Assembly: GCF_004123905.1 (NCBI RefSeq) | Contig: NZ_MZXW01000022.1 | Location: forward strand, 124,001 to 188,000 | Origin: Bradyrhizobium betae | GTDB lineage: Bacteria; Pseudomonadota; Alphaproteobacteria; Rhizobiales; Xanthobacteraceae | Length of the DNA stretch: 64,000 nucleotides | Direction of reading: 5' to 3' | Part shown: piece by piece, positions 1 to 10,170 of the stretch | Layout of the letters: each line of letters starts with the position of its first letter | Position numbering within the stretch: position 1 is the stretch's first letter | The notes under the pieces: generated by a model | Database searches by the model: none | Seen by the model: only the letters and a program-made list of their open reading frames with translations | What the model was told of the DNA's origin: nothing | Translations under genes and position numbers: made by a program

Positions 1-229
1 GCACCTCGGTGCCGGTCTTCGGGTTGCGTCCGATGCGCTGACCCTTCTTGCGAACCATGAAAGAGCCGAACGAGGACAGTTTCACCGTCTCGCCCTTTTC
101 AAGGCAGTCGGTGATCTCCTTCAGCACCAGTTCCACGAACGCAGACGATTCCGTCCGCGACAGGCCCACCTTCTGGTAGACGGCTTCGCAGAGATCGACA
201 CGCGTTACGGTTTTACTTTGATCGGTCAT
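1..229 (-). CDS. ihfA: Integration host factor subunit alpha (partial, 3' end outside window)
   Basis: Encodes the alpha subunit of IHF, the nucleoid protein that bends DNA as a heterodimer with IhfB. About 76 N-terminal residues are visible, beginning MTDQSKTVTRVDLCEAV and reaching the RKKGQRIGRNPKTG segment that forms the base of the DNA-inserting beta arm, which separates this family from other small basic proteins. The reading frame runs off the left edge, so the C-terminal helix is missing only because of the window. The ATG at 229 gives the usual IhfA N-terminus. It lies upstream of nothing visible and follows fabH in the same direction after a 133-nt gap that probably holds its own promoter. 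Confidence 0.93.
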   Translation of the reverse strand, partial: MTDQSKTVTRVDLCEAVYQKVGLSRTESSAFVELVLKEITDCLEKGETVKLSSFGSFMVRKKGQRIGRNPKTGTEV

Positions 230-362
230 CGCCCTGCCCCACATCACGGCGAACAATTGTTGTCTGAAATTAGGAGGTTACGATACGGCGGTCAACAGCG
301 CTCATCAATGCAGACGCATCGATAATCCGCGCTGATTCCGGCAAAATTTTATCGACTGTGGC

Positions 363-1343
363 TTACCAGCGCACCAGCGCCGAGCCCCAGGTGAAGCCGC
401 CGCCCATCGCCTCCAGCAGAACCATGTCGCCGCGCTTGATGCGGCCGTCCTTGCGCGCCACCGCCAGCGCCAGGGGGATGGAGGCCGCCGAGGTGTTGCC
501 GTGACGGTCCACCGTCAGCACCACCTTCTCCGGCGCGATATGCAGCTTGTGGGCGGAGGCGTCGATGATTCGCTTGTTAGCCTGGTGCGGCACGAACCAG
601 TTGATGCTGTCGGCATTGAGCCCGGTGGCCTCGAAGGCATCGACGATCACGTCGGTGATCATGCCGACCGCGTGCTTGAAGACCTCGCGGCCCTCCATGC
701 GCAGATGGCCGACGGTCTGGGTCGAGGACGGCCCGCCGTCGACGAACAGTTTTGCCTTGTGGCGGCCGTCGGAGCGTAAGTGCGTGGTGACGATGCCGCG
801 GTCGGTCGCCGCATTGCCCGGCTGCTCCTGCGCTTCCAGCACGACCGCGCCGGCGCCGTCGCCGAACAGCACGCAGGTGCCACGGTCGTTCCAGTCGAGG
901 ATGCGTGAGAAGGTCTCCGCGCCGATCACGAGCGCGCGCTTGTAGGCGCCGGTGCGCAGGAAATTGTCGGCCGTGGCAAGCGCGAACACGAAGCCCGAAC
1001 ACACCGCTTGCAGGTCGAACGCCGCGCCGTGGTTGATGCCAAGCGCGTGCTGGACGGCAACGGCCGTCGCGGGGAACGTATTGTCCGGCGTCGAGGTCGC
1101 CAGCACGATCAGCTCGATCGACTGCGCGTCCAGGCCGGCATCGGTCAGCGCTGCCTGCGCCGCCTTGATCGCCAAATGCGAGGTGAACTCGCCCTCGGCC
1201 GCGATGTGCCGCTCGCGAATCCCGGTGCGCTGCACGATCCACTCGTCGGACGTGTCGATACGTGTCGCCAACTGGGCGTTGGTCACCACCTGCTCCGGCA
1301 AATAAGAGCCGCAGCCCAGCACGACCGAACGAATTTTGGTCAC
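363..1343 (-). CDS. fabH: Beta-ketoacyl-ACP synthase III
   Basis: Condenses acetyl-CoA with malonyl-ACP to start type II fatty acid synthesis in the cytosol. The 326-residue protein has the family's normal length and its Cys-His-Asn triad: Cys in AVCSGFVFAL (residue about 115), His in VPHQANKRI and Asn in GNTSAASIP. The N-terminal LGCGSYLPE and DEWIVQRTGIRERH stretches are also typical. The start is a GTG that overlaps the plsX stop by 4 nt (GTGA), so translation is probably coupled to plsX. The plsX-fabH pair followed by ihfA is a standard order in rhizobia. Confidence 0.97.
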   Translation of the reverse strand: MTKIRSVVLGCGSYLPEQVVTNAQLATRIDTSDEWIVQRTGIRERHIAAEGEFTSHLAIKAAQAALTDAGLDAQSIELIVLATSTPDNTFPATAVAVQHALGINHGAAFDLQAVCSGFVFALATADNFLRTGAYKRALVIGAETFSRILDWNDRGTCVLFGDGAGAVVLEAQEQPGNAATDRGIVTTHLRSDGRHKAKLFVDGGPSSTQTVGHLRMEGREVFKHAVGMITDVIVDAFEATGLNADSINWFVPHQANKRIIDASAHKLHIAPEKVVLTVDRHGNTSAASIPLALAVARKDGRIKRGDMVLLEAMGGGFTWGSALVRW

Positions 1344-2401
1344 GAAACAGCCTCCTGCGCGGACTGCACGGAATTGAGTGCACTGCCCTCGCGGTTGAGC
1401 ATCTGATTGATCTTGTTCAGGAGATCGTAGTGAGCCATCTCATAGCCAACATCGATCGCATAGGCAAAGCCTTCGGCGCCGGTTCCGCCGTGGCTCTTGA
1501 CCACCAGTCCCTTCAGACCCAGGAACACGCCGCCGTTGGACTTGTTCGGGTCCATCTTGTTGCGCAGGGCCTGGAAGGCGCCGCGCGCGAAGAGATAGCC
1601 GAGCTTGGACAGCCAGCTCCGCTGCATCGCCTCGCGGAGTAATTCCGCCATCTGCCGCGCGGTTCCCTCGGCAGCTTTGAGCGCAATGTTGCCGGCATAA
1701 CCTTCGGTGACGATGACGTCGGCGAGACCCTTGCCGATACCGTCGCCCTCGACGAAGCCGATATAATCGAGCTCCGGCAGGTTCCGCGCCCGCAGAATTT
1801 CTCCGGCCTCGCGGATCTCCTCGTGGCCTTTGATCTCCTCGGTTCCGATATTGAGGAGCCCGACCGTGGGTCGCTTCTTGTCGAACAGCACGCTCGCCGT
1901 GGCCGCCCCCATGAGCGCGAGCGACACCAGATGGTGCGCGTCACCGCCGATGGTGGCGCCGAGATCGAGCACGACGGATTCGCCGCGCTTGGTCGGCCAT
2001 ATCCCTGTGATCGCCGGCCGGTCGATCCCCGGCAGCGTGCGCAGGTGGAAGCGCGACATCGCCATCAGCGCGCCGGTATTGCCAGCGGAGACCGCGACAT
2101 CCGCCTCGCCCTTCTTCACCGCGTCGATGGCAAGCCACATCGAGGAGGTCTTGCGGCCGCGCCGCAGCGCCTGGCTCGGCTTGTCCGAGCCGCTGACGGC
2201 AACGTCGGTATGGATGATCTTCGAAGCGGCCTTGAGCTGGGGGTATCGATCGAGCTCGTGCTCGATCTTGGCGCGGTCCCCGACCAGCAGGAATTCGGTG
2301 TCGCGATGCCTGCCAAGCGAGATGGCGGCGCCCGGAATGACCACGGCGGCGCCGGCGTCGCCCCCCATGGCGTCAAGCGCAATACGAACCTTGCTTGGCA
2401 T
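1340..2401 (-). CDS. plsX: Phosphate acyltransferase PlsX
   Basis: Converts acyl-ACP to acyl-phosphate, the acyl donor for glycerol-3-phosphate acylation by PlsY, so it links fatty acid synthesis to phospholipid synthesis at the membrane. I chose the ATG at 2401, giving MPSKVRIALDAMGGDAG and 353 residues; the open frame continues upstream to about 2677 but that extension is arginine-rich and unlike the family. The N-terminal DAMGGD and the central SAGNTGALMA and LDLGA motifs are diagnostic. The gene ends inside the fabH start (4-nt overlap). A 300-nt non-coding leader separates it from the upstream DUF177 gene. Confidence 0.96.
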   Translation of the reverse strand: MPSKVRIALDAMGGDAGAAVVIPGAAISLGRHRDTEFLLVGDRAKIEHELDRYPQLKAASKIIHTDVAVSGSDKPSQALRRGRKTSSMWLAIDAVKKGEADVAVSAGNTGALMAMSRFHLRTLPGIDRPAITGIWPTKRGESVVLDLGATIGGDAHHLVSLALMGAATASVLFDKKRPTVGLLNIGTEEIKGHEEIREAGEILRARNLPELDYIGFVEGDGIGKGLADVIVTEGYAGNIALKAAEGTARQMAELLREAMQRSWLSKLGYLFARGAFQALRNKMDPNKSNGGVFLGLKGLVVKSHGGTGAEGFAYAIDVGYEMAHYDLLNKINQMLNREGSALNSVQSAQEAVS

Positions 2402-2666
2402 AAAAGTCCTGGAAAACCTGATCTGGTGCGGTCTTGAACGAGCGGGGCCGCAGAATGGCTTCGCCATGGACATGGCGACCGGCCTGGCGCCACGCCGCGC
2501 CCTGACCGGGGCGCGACAATAGCGTTTTGCTATCCCGAAACAACCTCTTGCCCCCAGCCTTTTGCATTCGGGGCGACCCGGCGGCGGACGCGCGGAACTT
2601 ACAGGAAATACATGGAAATCAAAGAGATAAATCAGGCTCTCAAACCAGCCCCGCAAGCGCCTCGCG

Positions 2667-2692
2667 CCCCGTAGCAAAGCGGTGCTACGGGG
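2667..2692 (-). terminator. Stem-loop behind the DUF177 gene
   Basis: A perfect 10-bp inverted repeat (arms 2667-2676 and 2683-2692, 6-nt loop) starts 9 nt past the stop codon of the gene at 2702-3271. In the minus-strand direction no clear run of T follows, so it may be a transcript-stabilising hairpin or a Rho-assisted end rather than a strong intrinsic terminator. The rest of 2402-2701 shows nothing else that I recognise and probably holds the plsX promoter. Confidence 0.45.
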
Positions 2693-2701
2693 AATCGGCA
2701 G

Positions 2702-3271
2702 CTACTGGCCCTTCTTCTTGTCCTGAAGCGCCTTCAGCACCGCGAAAGGATGGTCCTCCGGGTCCGGAGCTGTGACCTCCGCCTCGAACACAGTCCCGGG
2801 CTTGCGCGGATAGGGATCGATCGCCAGAAACACGGCGTCGGTCGCGAGCCGGCCGAGGTCGATGATGCCATTGATAATGGCCTCCGGCGGGTCGGCGACC
2901 TCCGGCGGCTCCTCGCCGTCCCGGCCCTCCTCGATCAGGTCGGCCAGACGCCGCACCTCGGACTCGGGGGCGAACACCAGGTCCACCTCCTCCTCGATCT
3001 CATTCTCGATCGGATCGAGCGTGACCACGCAGATCTGGCCGATCCGGGCGCGGACCCGTCCCGTGACCTCGATCCGGCCGCCGCTTCTCGGCACGACGTC
3101 GAAATCGGCCTGGGCGGACAGGACCTCCCGCAATCCGGCGAGCTCGGCCATCGCCTGCCGCTCAGCGGCCGATGCCTCGAGCTTGCGATGCAGGCCGGTG
3201 TCGGGAATTTGCGCGACGATAACCGGGTACCGCCACGGGTCGGGATTGGATTCGGCGTTTGGTCGGCTCAT
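2702..3271 (-). CDS. DUF177 / YceD family protein
   Basis: A 189-residue acidic protein of the DUF177 (YceD) family, whose members are linked to 23S rRNA accumulation and to the rpmF-plsX region in other bacteria. The central stretch CVVTLDPIENEIEEEVDLVFAP is typical: one cysteine, the TLDPI motif and an acidic beta strand. The C-terminus carries DLGRLATDAVFLAIDPYPRKPG, also conserved in the family. It starts with ATG at 3271 and overlaps the preceding CBP3-type gene by 4 nt, so the two are probably cotranslated. Position just before plsX agrees with the family's usual context. The exact molecular role is not established here. Confidence 0.88.
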   Translation of the reverse strand: MSRPNAESNPDPWRYPVIVAQIPDTGLHRKLEASAAERQAMAELAGLREVLSAQADFDVVPRSGGRIEVTGRVRARIGQICVVTLDPIENEIEEEVDLVFAPESEVRRLADLIEEGRDGEEPPEVADPPEAIINGIIDLGRLATDAVFLAIDPYPRKPGTVFEAEVTAPDPEDHPFAVLKALQDKKKGQ

Positions 3272-3819
3272 GACGTGACATCCTCGGGAAGCGCCGGGGG
3301 AAATTTGAAGGACGCGCGCAACAGCGCAACCTCATCGGTCCGGTCGAGATCGGCCTGCGTGGCCCGGGCGTAGATCGCGAGCCGCTCTGCCTGGTCGGGG
3401 CTGACCCCATTCAAGATATTCTTGCAGATCGCCGATGCCAGCGCCTCGCCGCCGGCGTCCATCGCCTGGTCATAAGCCTGGACCCGGCCGTAAAAGGCCT
3501 CGCCGAAGGCCCGCATCCGCTTCGGCACGGTCTGGTCGCCGATCCCCATCTCGCGCAGATTGTCGTCCATATCCTCGCAGAAGCGGTCGAACAGCGCCTG
3601 CGACAGCTCGGTGGCGCCCTGAACCGTGCGCAGGCGGCGCAGCAGCAGCCAGAGATGCAGCAGCAACAGGTCGAAACGCCCGTTAACCGTATCCGGGACG
3701 CCCAAGTCGCGGTAAAATATGGGTTCTCGCGCCTGCGTCACGATCATGCCATAGATGGCTTCAATGGTGCCGGCCGGGGCGAGCCGGGGTTTCCTGAAGT
3801 GATTGAACGGCCAAAGCAT
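3268..3819 (-). CDS. Ubiquinol-cytochrome c chaperone (CBP3 family)
   Basis: A 183-residue protein matching the CBP3/UQCC family, which assists assembly of the cytochrome bc1 complex at the inner membrane. Recognised from the N-terminal IEAIYGMIVTQAREPIFYRDLGVPD block, the LLLLHLWLLLRRL helix and the DDNLREMGIGDQTVPKRM segment, all hallmark blocks. There is no signal peptide. It overlaps the downstream DUF177 gene (ATGA) and is transcribed away from bamE, whose start lies 98 nt off on the other strand, so the two promoters share a short divergent region. Confidence 0.9.
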   Translation of the reverse strand: MLWPFNHFRKPRLAPAGTIEAIYGMIVTQAREPIFYRDLGVPDTVNGRFDLLLLHLWLLLRRLRTVQGATELSQALFDRFCEDMDDNLREMGIGDQTVPKRMRAFGEAFYGRVQAYDQAMDAGGEALASAICKNILNGVSPDQAERLAIYARATQADLDRTDEVALLRASFKFPPALPEDVTS

Positions 3820-3917
3820 TGTGGTTTCCGCAAGCGGGCGCGCGCGATTTGCATTCAGAGCCTCCGCCCGGTACTTCAGCGCCTCGCGCGACGCAAGGGG
3901 ACGGAATCAGTTCCGCT

Positions 3918-4403
3918 ATGACGATAACGATTAGGACCAGCCTGCGCGCCAACAAGCAGCGCGGCCTTTCTGCACGCTGGCGCGGCCTGCGCATGCTCGC
4001 GGCCGTTGCTCTGGTCGGCGGCGCCCTTGCGGGCTGCACCGGCGAGCAATTCCAGAAGGGCTACATCCTGCCGCCCGGCGCGCTCGAGCAGATCCCGATC
4101 GGCGCGAGCCAGGACCAGGTGCTGATCGTGATGGGCACGCCCTCCACGGTCGCGACCCTCGACGGTGAGGTGTTCTACTACATCTCGCAGCGCTCGGAGC
4201 GCGTGGTCGCCTTCATGAACCAGAAGGTGGTCGACCAGCGCGTCATCGCGGTCTATTTCGACAAAAATCGCCGCGTGCGCCGGCTTGCCAATTACGGCCT
4301 CCAGGACGGCAAGATCTTCGACTTCATCAGCCGGACCACGGCGACGTCGGGTCAGGAGATGAGCTACCTCGCGCCGCTGTTCAAGCTGCTCAGCTTTAAC
4401 TGA
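3918..4403 (+). CDS. bamE: Outer membrane assembly lipoprotein BamE (SmpA/OmlA)
   Basis: Small lipoprotein of the BAM complex that inserts beta-barrel proteins into the outer membrane. The ATG at 3918 gives 161 residues: a basic N-terminus, a hydrophobic segment and a lipobox ending GGALAGC (Cys about residue 39), then KGYILPPGALEQIPIG and SQDQVLIVMGTPSTVA, the SmpA/OmlA signature in which GxS-x-VxxxxGxPS is diagnostic. The frame is open further upstream to 3819, but that part would precede the signal peptide. The C-terminal extension after the domain is common in alphaproteobacteria. Divergent from the CBP3-type gene. Confidence 0.92.
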   Translation: MTITIRTSLRANKQRGLSARWRGLRMLAAVALVGGALAGCTGEQFQKGYILPPGALEQIPIGASQDQVLIVMGTPSTVATLDGEVFYYISQRSERVVAFMNQKVVDQRVIAVYFDKNRRVRRLANYGLQDGKIFDFISRTTATSGQEMSYLAPLFKLLSFN

Positions 4404-4521
4404 GCATTCAGCCTGCGGCGTCGTGCCGCTCTCTGCGCAGCACTTGCCCTCGCGTGCGACTTGCCGTTGCGCGCCGGGTTCCATACGCTCTCTGCAAAAC
4501 AAAGAAGCAGGGAGCGGATTC

Positions 4522-5535
4522 GTGCCGACGAAACTTCAAAAGACTTTGTTATCCCGCCGCCGCGTGCTCACCGGCGCCGCCGGCCTGTCGGCCGCAGCGA
4601 TCCTGCCGCGATCGAGCCTCGCCGACTGGAAGCCCACCGAGAACGTCCGCCTCGTCGTGCCGGCTGCGGCCGGCGGCTCGACCGACGTCATGGGCCGGCT
4701 GCTGGCCGCTCATCTGCAAACCGCCTGGGGCCAGTCGGCCGTGGTCGAAAACCGCTCCGGCGGCGGCGGCACCATCGGCACGGCGGAGGTCGTCCGCTCA
4801 AAGCCTGATGGACACACCATCCTGATCGGCAATCCCGGGCCGAACGCGATCGCCTACAGCATCTTCAAGAACCTCACCTACAAGCCGGACCAGCTCCAGC
4901 CTGTCACCAACATGATCCGGATCCCGAATATCGTCTCGGCGCATCCGAAGACCGGCATCAAGTCGGTCGCCGAGTTGATTGCTTATTTGAAGGCCAATCC
5001 GGACAAGCTCAGCTACGCCTCCTCCGGCGTCGGCCAGAGCCCTCACCTCACCGGCGCCTGGTTCCTCCAGCTCACCGGGCTGAAGATGACGCACATCCCG
5101 TTCCGCGGCGCCGGGCCCGCGCTCCAGGCCGCGCTCGCCGGCGACATCCAGATCCTGTTCGACAATCTCTATCCGAGCCTGCCGCAGGTGCAGAACGGCA
5201 CCCTCACCGGCCTCTGCGTCACCACGACCGAGCGCAGCGACCTCGCGAAGGACCTGCCGACCATGCGCGAGAGTGCGCCGGAGCTGGCCAATTTCGACGT
5301 GTCGTCGTGGTTCTCCGTGTTCCTGCCGAAGGGCGTGCAGCCCGCCGTACTCGAAGCGCTCAATCTCCAGGTCAAGGCGATGCTGGAACGCGACGACATC
5401 AAGAAGAACATCGCCGCCATGGGCGCCCGCGCCGACTACGGCACCCCGCAGCAATTCGCCGACTTCGTGGACGCCGAGACGAAAAAGTTCGCCGGCATCA
5501 TCCAGAAGGAAGGATTGCAGATGGACGTGCAGTAG
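4522..5535 (+). CDS. Bug family tripartite tricarboxylate transporter substrate-binding protein
   Basis: Periplasmic solute receptor of the TctC/Bug type, which binds small carboxylates or amides for a tripartite tricarboxylate transporter. I place the start at GTG 4522, with an AGGGAG ribosome site about 8 nt upstream, giving 337 residues. The N-terminus has a twin-arginine pattern (SRRRVLTGAAGLSAAAIL), followed by the Bug core: RLVVPAAAGGSTDVMGRLLA, VVENRSGGGGTIG, SGVGQSPHLTGAWF and HIPFRGAGPALQAALAGDIQ (given in short pieces). No TctA or TctB membrane gene is nearby, as is usual for the many orphan Bug proteins. Its ligand cannot be read from sequence. Confidence 0.9.
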   Translation: MPTKLQKTLLSRRRVLTGAAGLSAAAILPRSSLADWKPTENVRLVVPAAAGGSTDVMGRLLAAHLQTAWGQSAVVENRSGGGGTIGTAEVVRSKPDGHTILIGNPGPNAIAYSIFKNLTYKPDQLQPVTNMIRIPNIVSAHPKTGIKSVAELIAYLKANPDKLSYASSGVGQSPHLTGAWFLQLTGLKMTHIPFRGAGPALQAALAGDIQILFDNLYPSLPQVQNGTLTGLCVTTTERSDLAKDLPTMRESAPELANFDVSSWFSVFLPKGVQPAVLEALNLQVKAMLERDDIKKNIAAMGARADYGTPQQFADFVDAETKKFAGIIQKEGLQMDVQ

Positions 5536-5551
5536 CGGCACGGCCACGATC

Positions 5552-5634
5552 CGTAGGGCGGATTAGCGGAGCGTAAACCGCCGATTGCTGCGGTACGTAA
5601 GGTGGCGGATTACGCTGCGCTAATCCGCCCTACG
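5552..5634. repeat. Palindromic intergenic repeat, GTAGGGCGGATTAG type
   Basis: Long imperfect inverted repeat between the Bug gene and the MerR promoter. The outer arms, CGTAGGGCGGATTAGCG at 5552 and its complement ending 5634, are perfect, with a second pair (GGAGCGTAA / TTACGCTGC-like) inside. This type recurs in Bradyrhizobium genomes (from memory). It would form a hairpin in RNA of either strand and may end transcription of the Bug gene. Confidence 0.75.
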
Positions 5635-5721
5635 CAGTTCTTATTGTCTCGATCAGCCGGCTCTCCGGCACGGCAGCGCCGCCGACGGAGCAAAGCTCGC
5701 ATCGGCCGGCCCAAATGTCTC

Positions 5722-5752
5722 TTGACTTAGAGCGCGCTCGAACTCGTAGTTT
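5722..5752 (+). promoter_or_regulatory. MerR-type promoter with 19-bp spacer and dyad operator
   Basis: A -35 element TTGACT (5722-5727) and a weak -10 TAGTTT (5747-5752) are separated by 19 bp, the overlong spacer typical of promoters activated by MerR proteins. The spacer holds the perfect palindrome GAGCGCGCTC (5730-5739), extended imperfectly to CTTAGAGCG / CGCTCGAAC. It sits 25 nt before the MerR gene, so autoregulation of the MerR-decarboxylase operon is likely. Confidence 0.72.
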
Positions 5753-5777
5753 CCGCGCGTCGTGATGAGAGACAGGC

Positions 5778-6206
5778 ATGAAGATCGGCGAACTCGCAAG
5801 GCGTTCCGGACTGACGGCCCATACGATCCGTTACTATGAGCGGATCGGGTTGTTGCCTTACGCCGACCGGGATCGATCCAGCCGACGTGACTACGATGCC
5901 TCGATCCTGGATTGGATCGAGTTTCTCGGTCGTCTGAAGACGACCGGCATGCCGATCCGGGACATGCTGCTTTACGCGGAACTCCGGGATCGAGGCAGCG
6001 GCACCGAGGCCGAGCGGCGCGCGCTGCTGGAGCGACACCGTGAAAGCGTGCGTGCCCACGTCGACGAACTGAATGCCTGTCTTCTCGTCCTCGACACCAA
6101 GATCGGCGGTTATGCCGAAACGGAACAGAGGATGAAGGATTATGATGCAACACTACCCGAACGCCGGCGAAAGCCGGTTGGAGCGCGGTCGCCGCGCGCT
6201 CGCTGA
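5778..6206 (+). CDS. MerR family transcriptional regulator
   Basis: A 142-residue one-component regulator. Residues 1-70 form the MerR winged helix-turn-helix (MKIGELARRSGLTAHTIRYY, ERIGLLPYADR) and residues about 80-130 the dimerising coiled coil. There is no metal-binding cysteine cluster (a single Cys in the coil), so heavy-metal sensing is unlikely; a small-molecule or redox signal is more plausible. The ATG at 5778 follows a GAGACAGG ribosome site. The last 65 nt overlap the next gene in another frame, so the two are surely cotranscribed. A MerR-type promoter lies directly upstream. Confidence 0.9.
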   Translation: MKIGELARRSGLTAHTIRYYERIGLLPYADRDRSSRRDYDASILDWIEFLGRLKTTGMPIRDMLLYAELRDRGSGTEAERRALLERHRESVRAHVDELNACLLVLDTKIGGYAETEQRMKDYDATLPERRRKPVGARSPRAR

Positions 6207-6561
6207 GATCGACGGAGAGGCTGGCCATAAGGTCGTGGCGGCGCTTGGTGACATCGCCCCGGACTTCGCCACCTATATATTCGAATTTCCATTTGGCGAC
6301 ATCTACTCGCGGCCCGGGCTCGACCTCCGCTCGCGCGAAATCGCAACGATCGCAGCGCTCGCGGCCATGGGGAACGCCACACCTCAGCTCAAGGTGCATA
6401 TCGAGGCAGGTCTGAATGTCGGGCTCGGCCGAGAGGAGATTGTCGAGATCCTCATACAGATGGCCGTCTATGCCGGCTTCCCGGCTGCTCTCAACGGCCT
6501 GTTCGCAGCGAAGGAGGTATTTGCGCAAAGAGCCGAGGACGGATCGGAGCCCAAAGTCTGA
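6142..6561 (+). CDS. Carboxymuconolactone decarboxylase family protein
   Basis: A 139-residue helical protein of the CMD family (fold shared by gamma-carboxymuconolactone decarboxylase and AhpD). Recognised from the block DLRSREIATIAALAAMGNAT, followed by QLKVHIEAGLNVGLGREEIVEILIQM and YAGFPAALNG (broken up here). The CXXC pair that marks AhpD-like peroxidases is absent; there is no cysteine in the core, so it belongs to the decarboxylase-like branch of unknown substrate. It starts within the end of the MerR gene, which implies that the regulator controls it. No other catabolic genes are close by. Confidence 0.85.
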   Translation: MMQHYPNAGESRLERGRRALAEIDGEAGHKVVAALGDIAPDFATYIFEFPFGDIYSRPGLDLRSREIATIAALAAMGNATPQLKVHIEAGLNVGLGREEIVEILIQMAVYAGFPAALNGLFAAKEVFAQRAEDGSEPKV

Positions 6562-6618
6562 AGCTCGACCGTCGAACCCGGTTTTGTCGTGCAGCCGGAT
6601 TGCGCTGGCTGACAAAAC

Positions 6619-6642
6619 GCCCCGCGGCTCGCGCCGCGGGGC
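6619..6642. terminator. Bidirectional intrinsic terminator
   Basis: GCCCCGCGG (6619-6627) and CCGCGGGGC (6634-6642) form a 9-bp GC-only stem with a 6-nt loop, followed on the plus strand by CTTTGTCTTGT and flanked on the other side by AAAAC, which reads GTTTT on the minus strand. It lies between the converging decarboxylase gene and hppA and can serve both. Confidence 0.8.
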
Positions 6643-6666
6643 TTTGTCTTGTCTCGTCTGCGCCGC

Positions 6667-8787
<2,121 letters not shown>

Positions 8788-8873
8788 GTGATTTTTGCCT
8801 CAGATCCTTGATGTACGTACCCCCGGCGCCTTTTGTTGTCCGTCATGCGGTGCGGCGCCTTGATTTTGAACAA

Positions 8874-8891
8874 GGCCGCCCCCAGGCGGCC
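8874..8891 (-). terminator. Probable thiL terminator
   Basis: On the minus strand GGCCGCC (from 8891) and GGCGGCC (to 8874) make a 7-bp GC stem with a TGGG loop, followed by TTGTTC. It lies 124 nt past the thiL stop and before the hppA promoter region (8788-9014 otherwise shows nothing recognisable). Confidence 0.5.
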
Positions 8892-9014
8892 TCAGTCGGT
8901 TGCGAGCTTGCCAAAATCAAATTGAGGGTGCAACGCCGGATGAGGCCGAAAAAGCCGATCTCGGCAAGTATTTAGGCCAGTCCAACACGCCCGGCCGTCG
9001 GTTTGGAGCAATTC

Positions 9015-10016
9015 CTAGAAGTGGCTGTAAGACAGCCGCTTCAAAGCCAGTTCCTGGCCTTGCCCGTCCAGGAAGCGCGGCCGCTCATGGCCCGCGACGA
9101 TCGTGCCGATCGCCGTGACCGCAACACCGACGGCCCGCCCTGCGGCGATCAGTGCATCGCTTTGCGCCGGCGGCACCGTGCACAGCACCTCGTAATCGTC
9201 GCCCCCGGCAAGCAGCGTCTCAACGCAAACGGCCTTGCGCGCAATCAGGCCCGCCGCAGTGGCCGAGAGAGGCACGCCCGCCAAATTGACCGTGGCCGAG
9301 ACGCCGGACGCCGCACAGAGTTTCGTCAGATCGCCGGCGAGCCCGTCAGAGACGTCCATCGCGGCGGACGCATGGTCGCGTACGGCCTGCGCCAGCACAT
9401 TGCGCGGCTGCGGGATGCGATAACGCGACACCACAGCTTCCCTTGCGGCCGGATCGGACGCGAGCGCCGCGGCGGCCTGCCCGCCGGTCAGCACATCGAG
9501 GCCGAGCGCGGCATCGCCGATCGTCCCCGTCACCAGAATAAGGTCGCCCGGCCGCGCGCCGGTACGGCCGACCATCCGCCCCTTCGGCACGCGGCCGAGG
9601 GCGGTGATCGAGATCATCTGCGGCCCCGGCGTCGACACCGTGTCGCCGCCGAGCAGCGGGCATACGAAGGTTTTTGCATCCTCGCCGAGCGCATCCGCGA
9701 ACGGCCTGAGCCAGGCATCCTCCTTGCTGCGCAGCGCCAGCGTCAGCACGAAGCCGGCCGGCACAGCACCCTTGGCGGCAAGATCGGACAGGTTCACCCG
9801 CAGCGCTTTTCGCGCGATGGTGTCGGGGGGATCGCTGGCAAGATAGTGCACGCCCTCGACGACGGCATCGGTGGTGACGACGATGTCGTCGCCGGACGAC
9901 GACAGCACCGCGGCATCATCGACCAGCCCGAACGCGCCGGGATCGGTCGCCAGCGGCTTGAAGTAGCGCGCGATGAGGGAGTCTTCGGCGGACGCCTGGC
10001 TAATGTCCTGTGTCAC
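9015..10016 (-). CDS. thiL: Thiamine-monophosphate kinase
   Basis: Phosphorylates thiamine monophosphate to the diphosphate coenzyme, the last step of thiamine biosynthesis. Metal and nucleotide motifs are visible in order: GLVDDAAVL, CPLLGGDTVSTPGP, AAMDVSDGLAGDLTKL and LLAGGDDYEVLCTVP. I place the start at GTG 10016 (VTQDISQASAEDSLIARYF), giving 333 residues, the usual length; the longer frame to 10133 is only read-through of a palindromic repeat. The ribosome site is weak. It is the last gene of the glyA-to-thiL cluster, next to nusB as in many alphaproteobacteria. Confidence 0.95.
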   Translation of the reverse strand: MTQDISQASAEDSLIARYFKPLATDPGAFGLVDDAAVLSSSGDDIVVTTDAVVEGVHYLASDPPDTIARKALRVNLSDLAAKGAVPAGFVLTLALRSKEDAWLRPFADALGEDAKTFVCPLLGGDTVSTPGPQMISITALGRVPKGRMVGRTGARPGDLILVTGTIGDAALGLDVLTGGQAAAALASDPAAREAVVSRYRIPQPRNVLAQAVRDHASAAMDVSDGLAGDLTKLCAASGVSATVNLAGVPLSATAAGLIARKAVCVETLLAGGDDYEVLCTVPPAQSDALIAAGRAVGVAVTAIGTIVAGHERPRFLDGQGQELALKRLSYSHF

Positions 10017-10028
10017 GATAGCAGACCC

Positions 10029-10144
10029 GTCATCCTGAGGTGCGAGCCCTTGCGAGCCTCGAAGGATGCATGGCCGAGGTGCACCTTCAGCGGCACGCCG
10101 CCGCCCTTCGAGGCCTCCGCTTCGCTCCGGCACCTCAGGGTGAC
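10029..10144. repeat. Palindromic intergenic repeat, CCTGAGGTGCGAGCC type (copy 1)
   Basis: Inverted repeat with outer arms CATCCTGAGGTGC (from 10029) and GCACCTCAGGGTGACGG-like sequence (to 10144), and inner CTTCGAGG-type arms. A second copy lies at 38718-38872 with the same outer and inner words. This copy directly abuts the thiL start region and fills the nusB-thiL gap. Confidence 0.8.
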
Positions 10145-10170
10145 GGCTACGGCGGAAGTCGTTGTCTCAT

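Noticed and set aside
2402..2677. N-terminal extension of PlsX
   Set aside because: Arg-rich and unlike the family; the ATG at 2401 gives the standard N-terminus.
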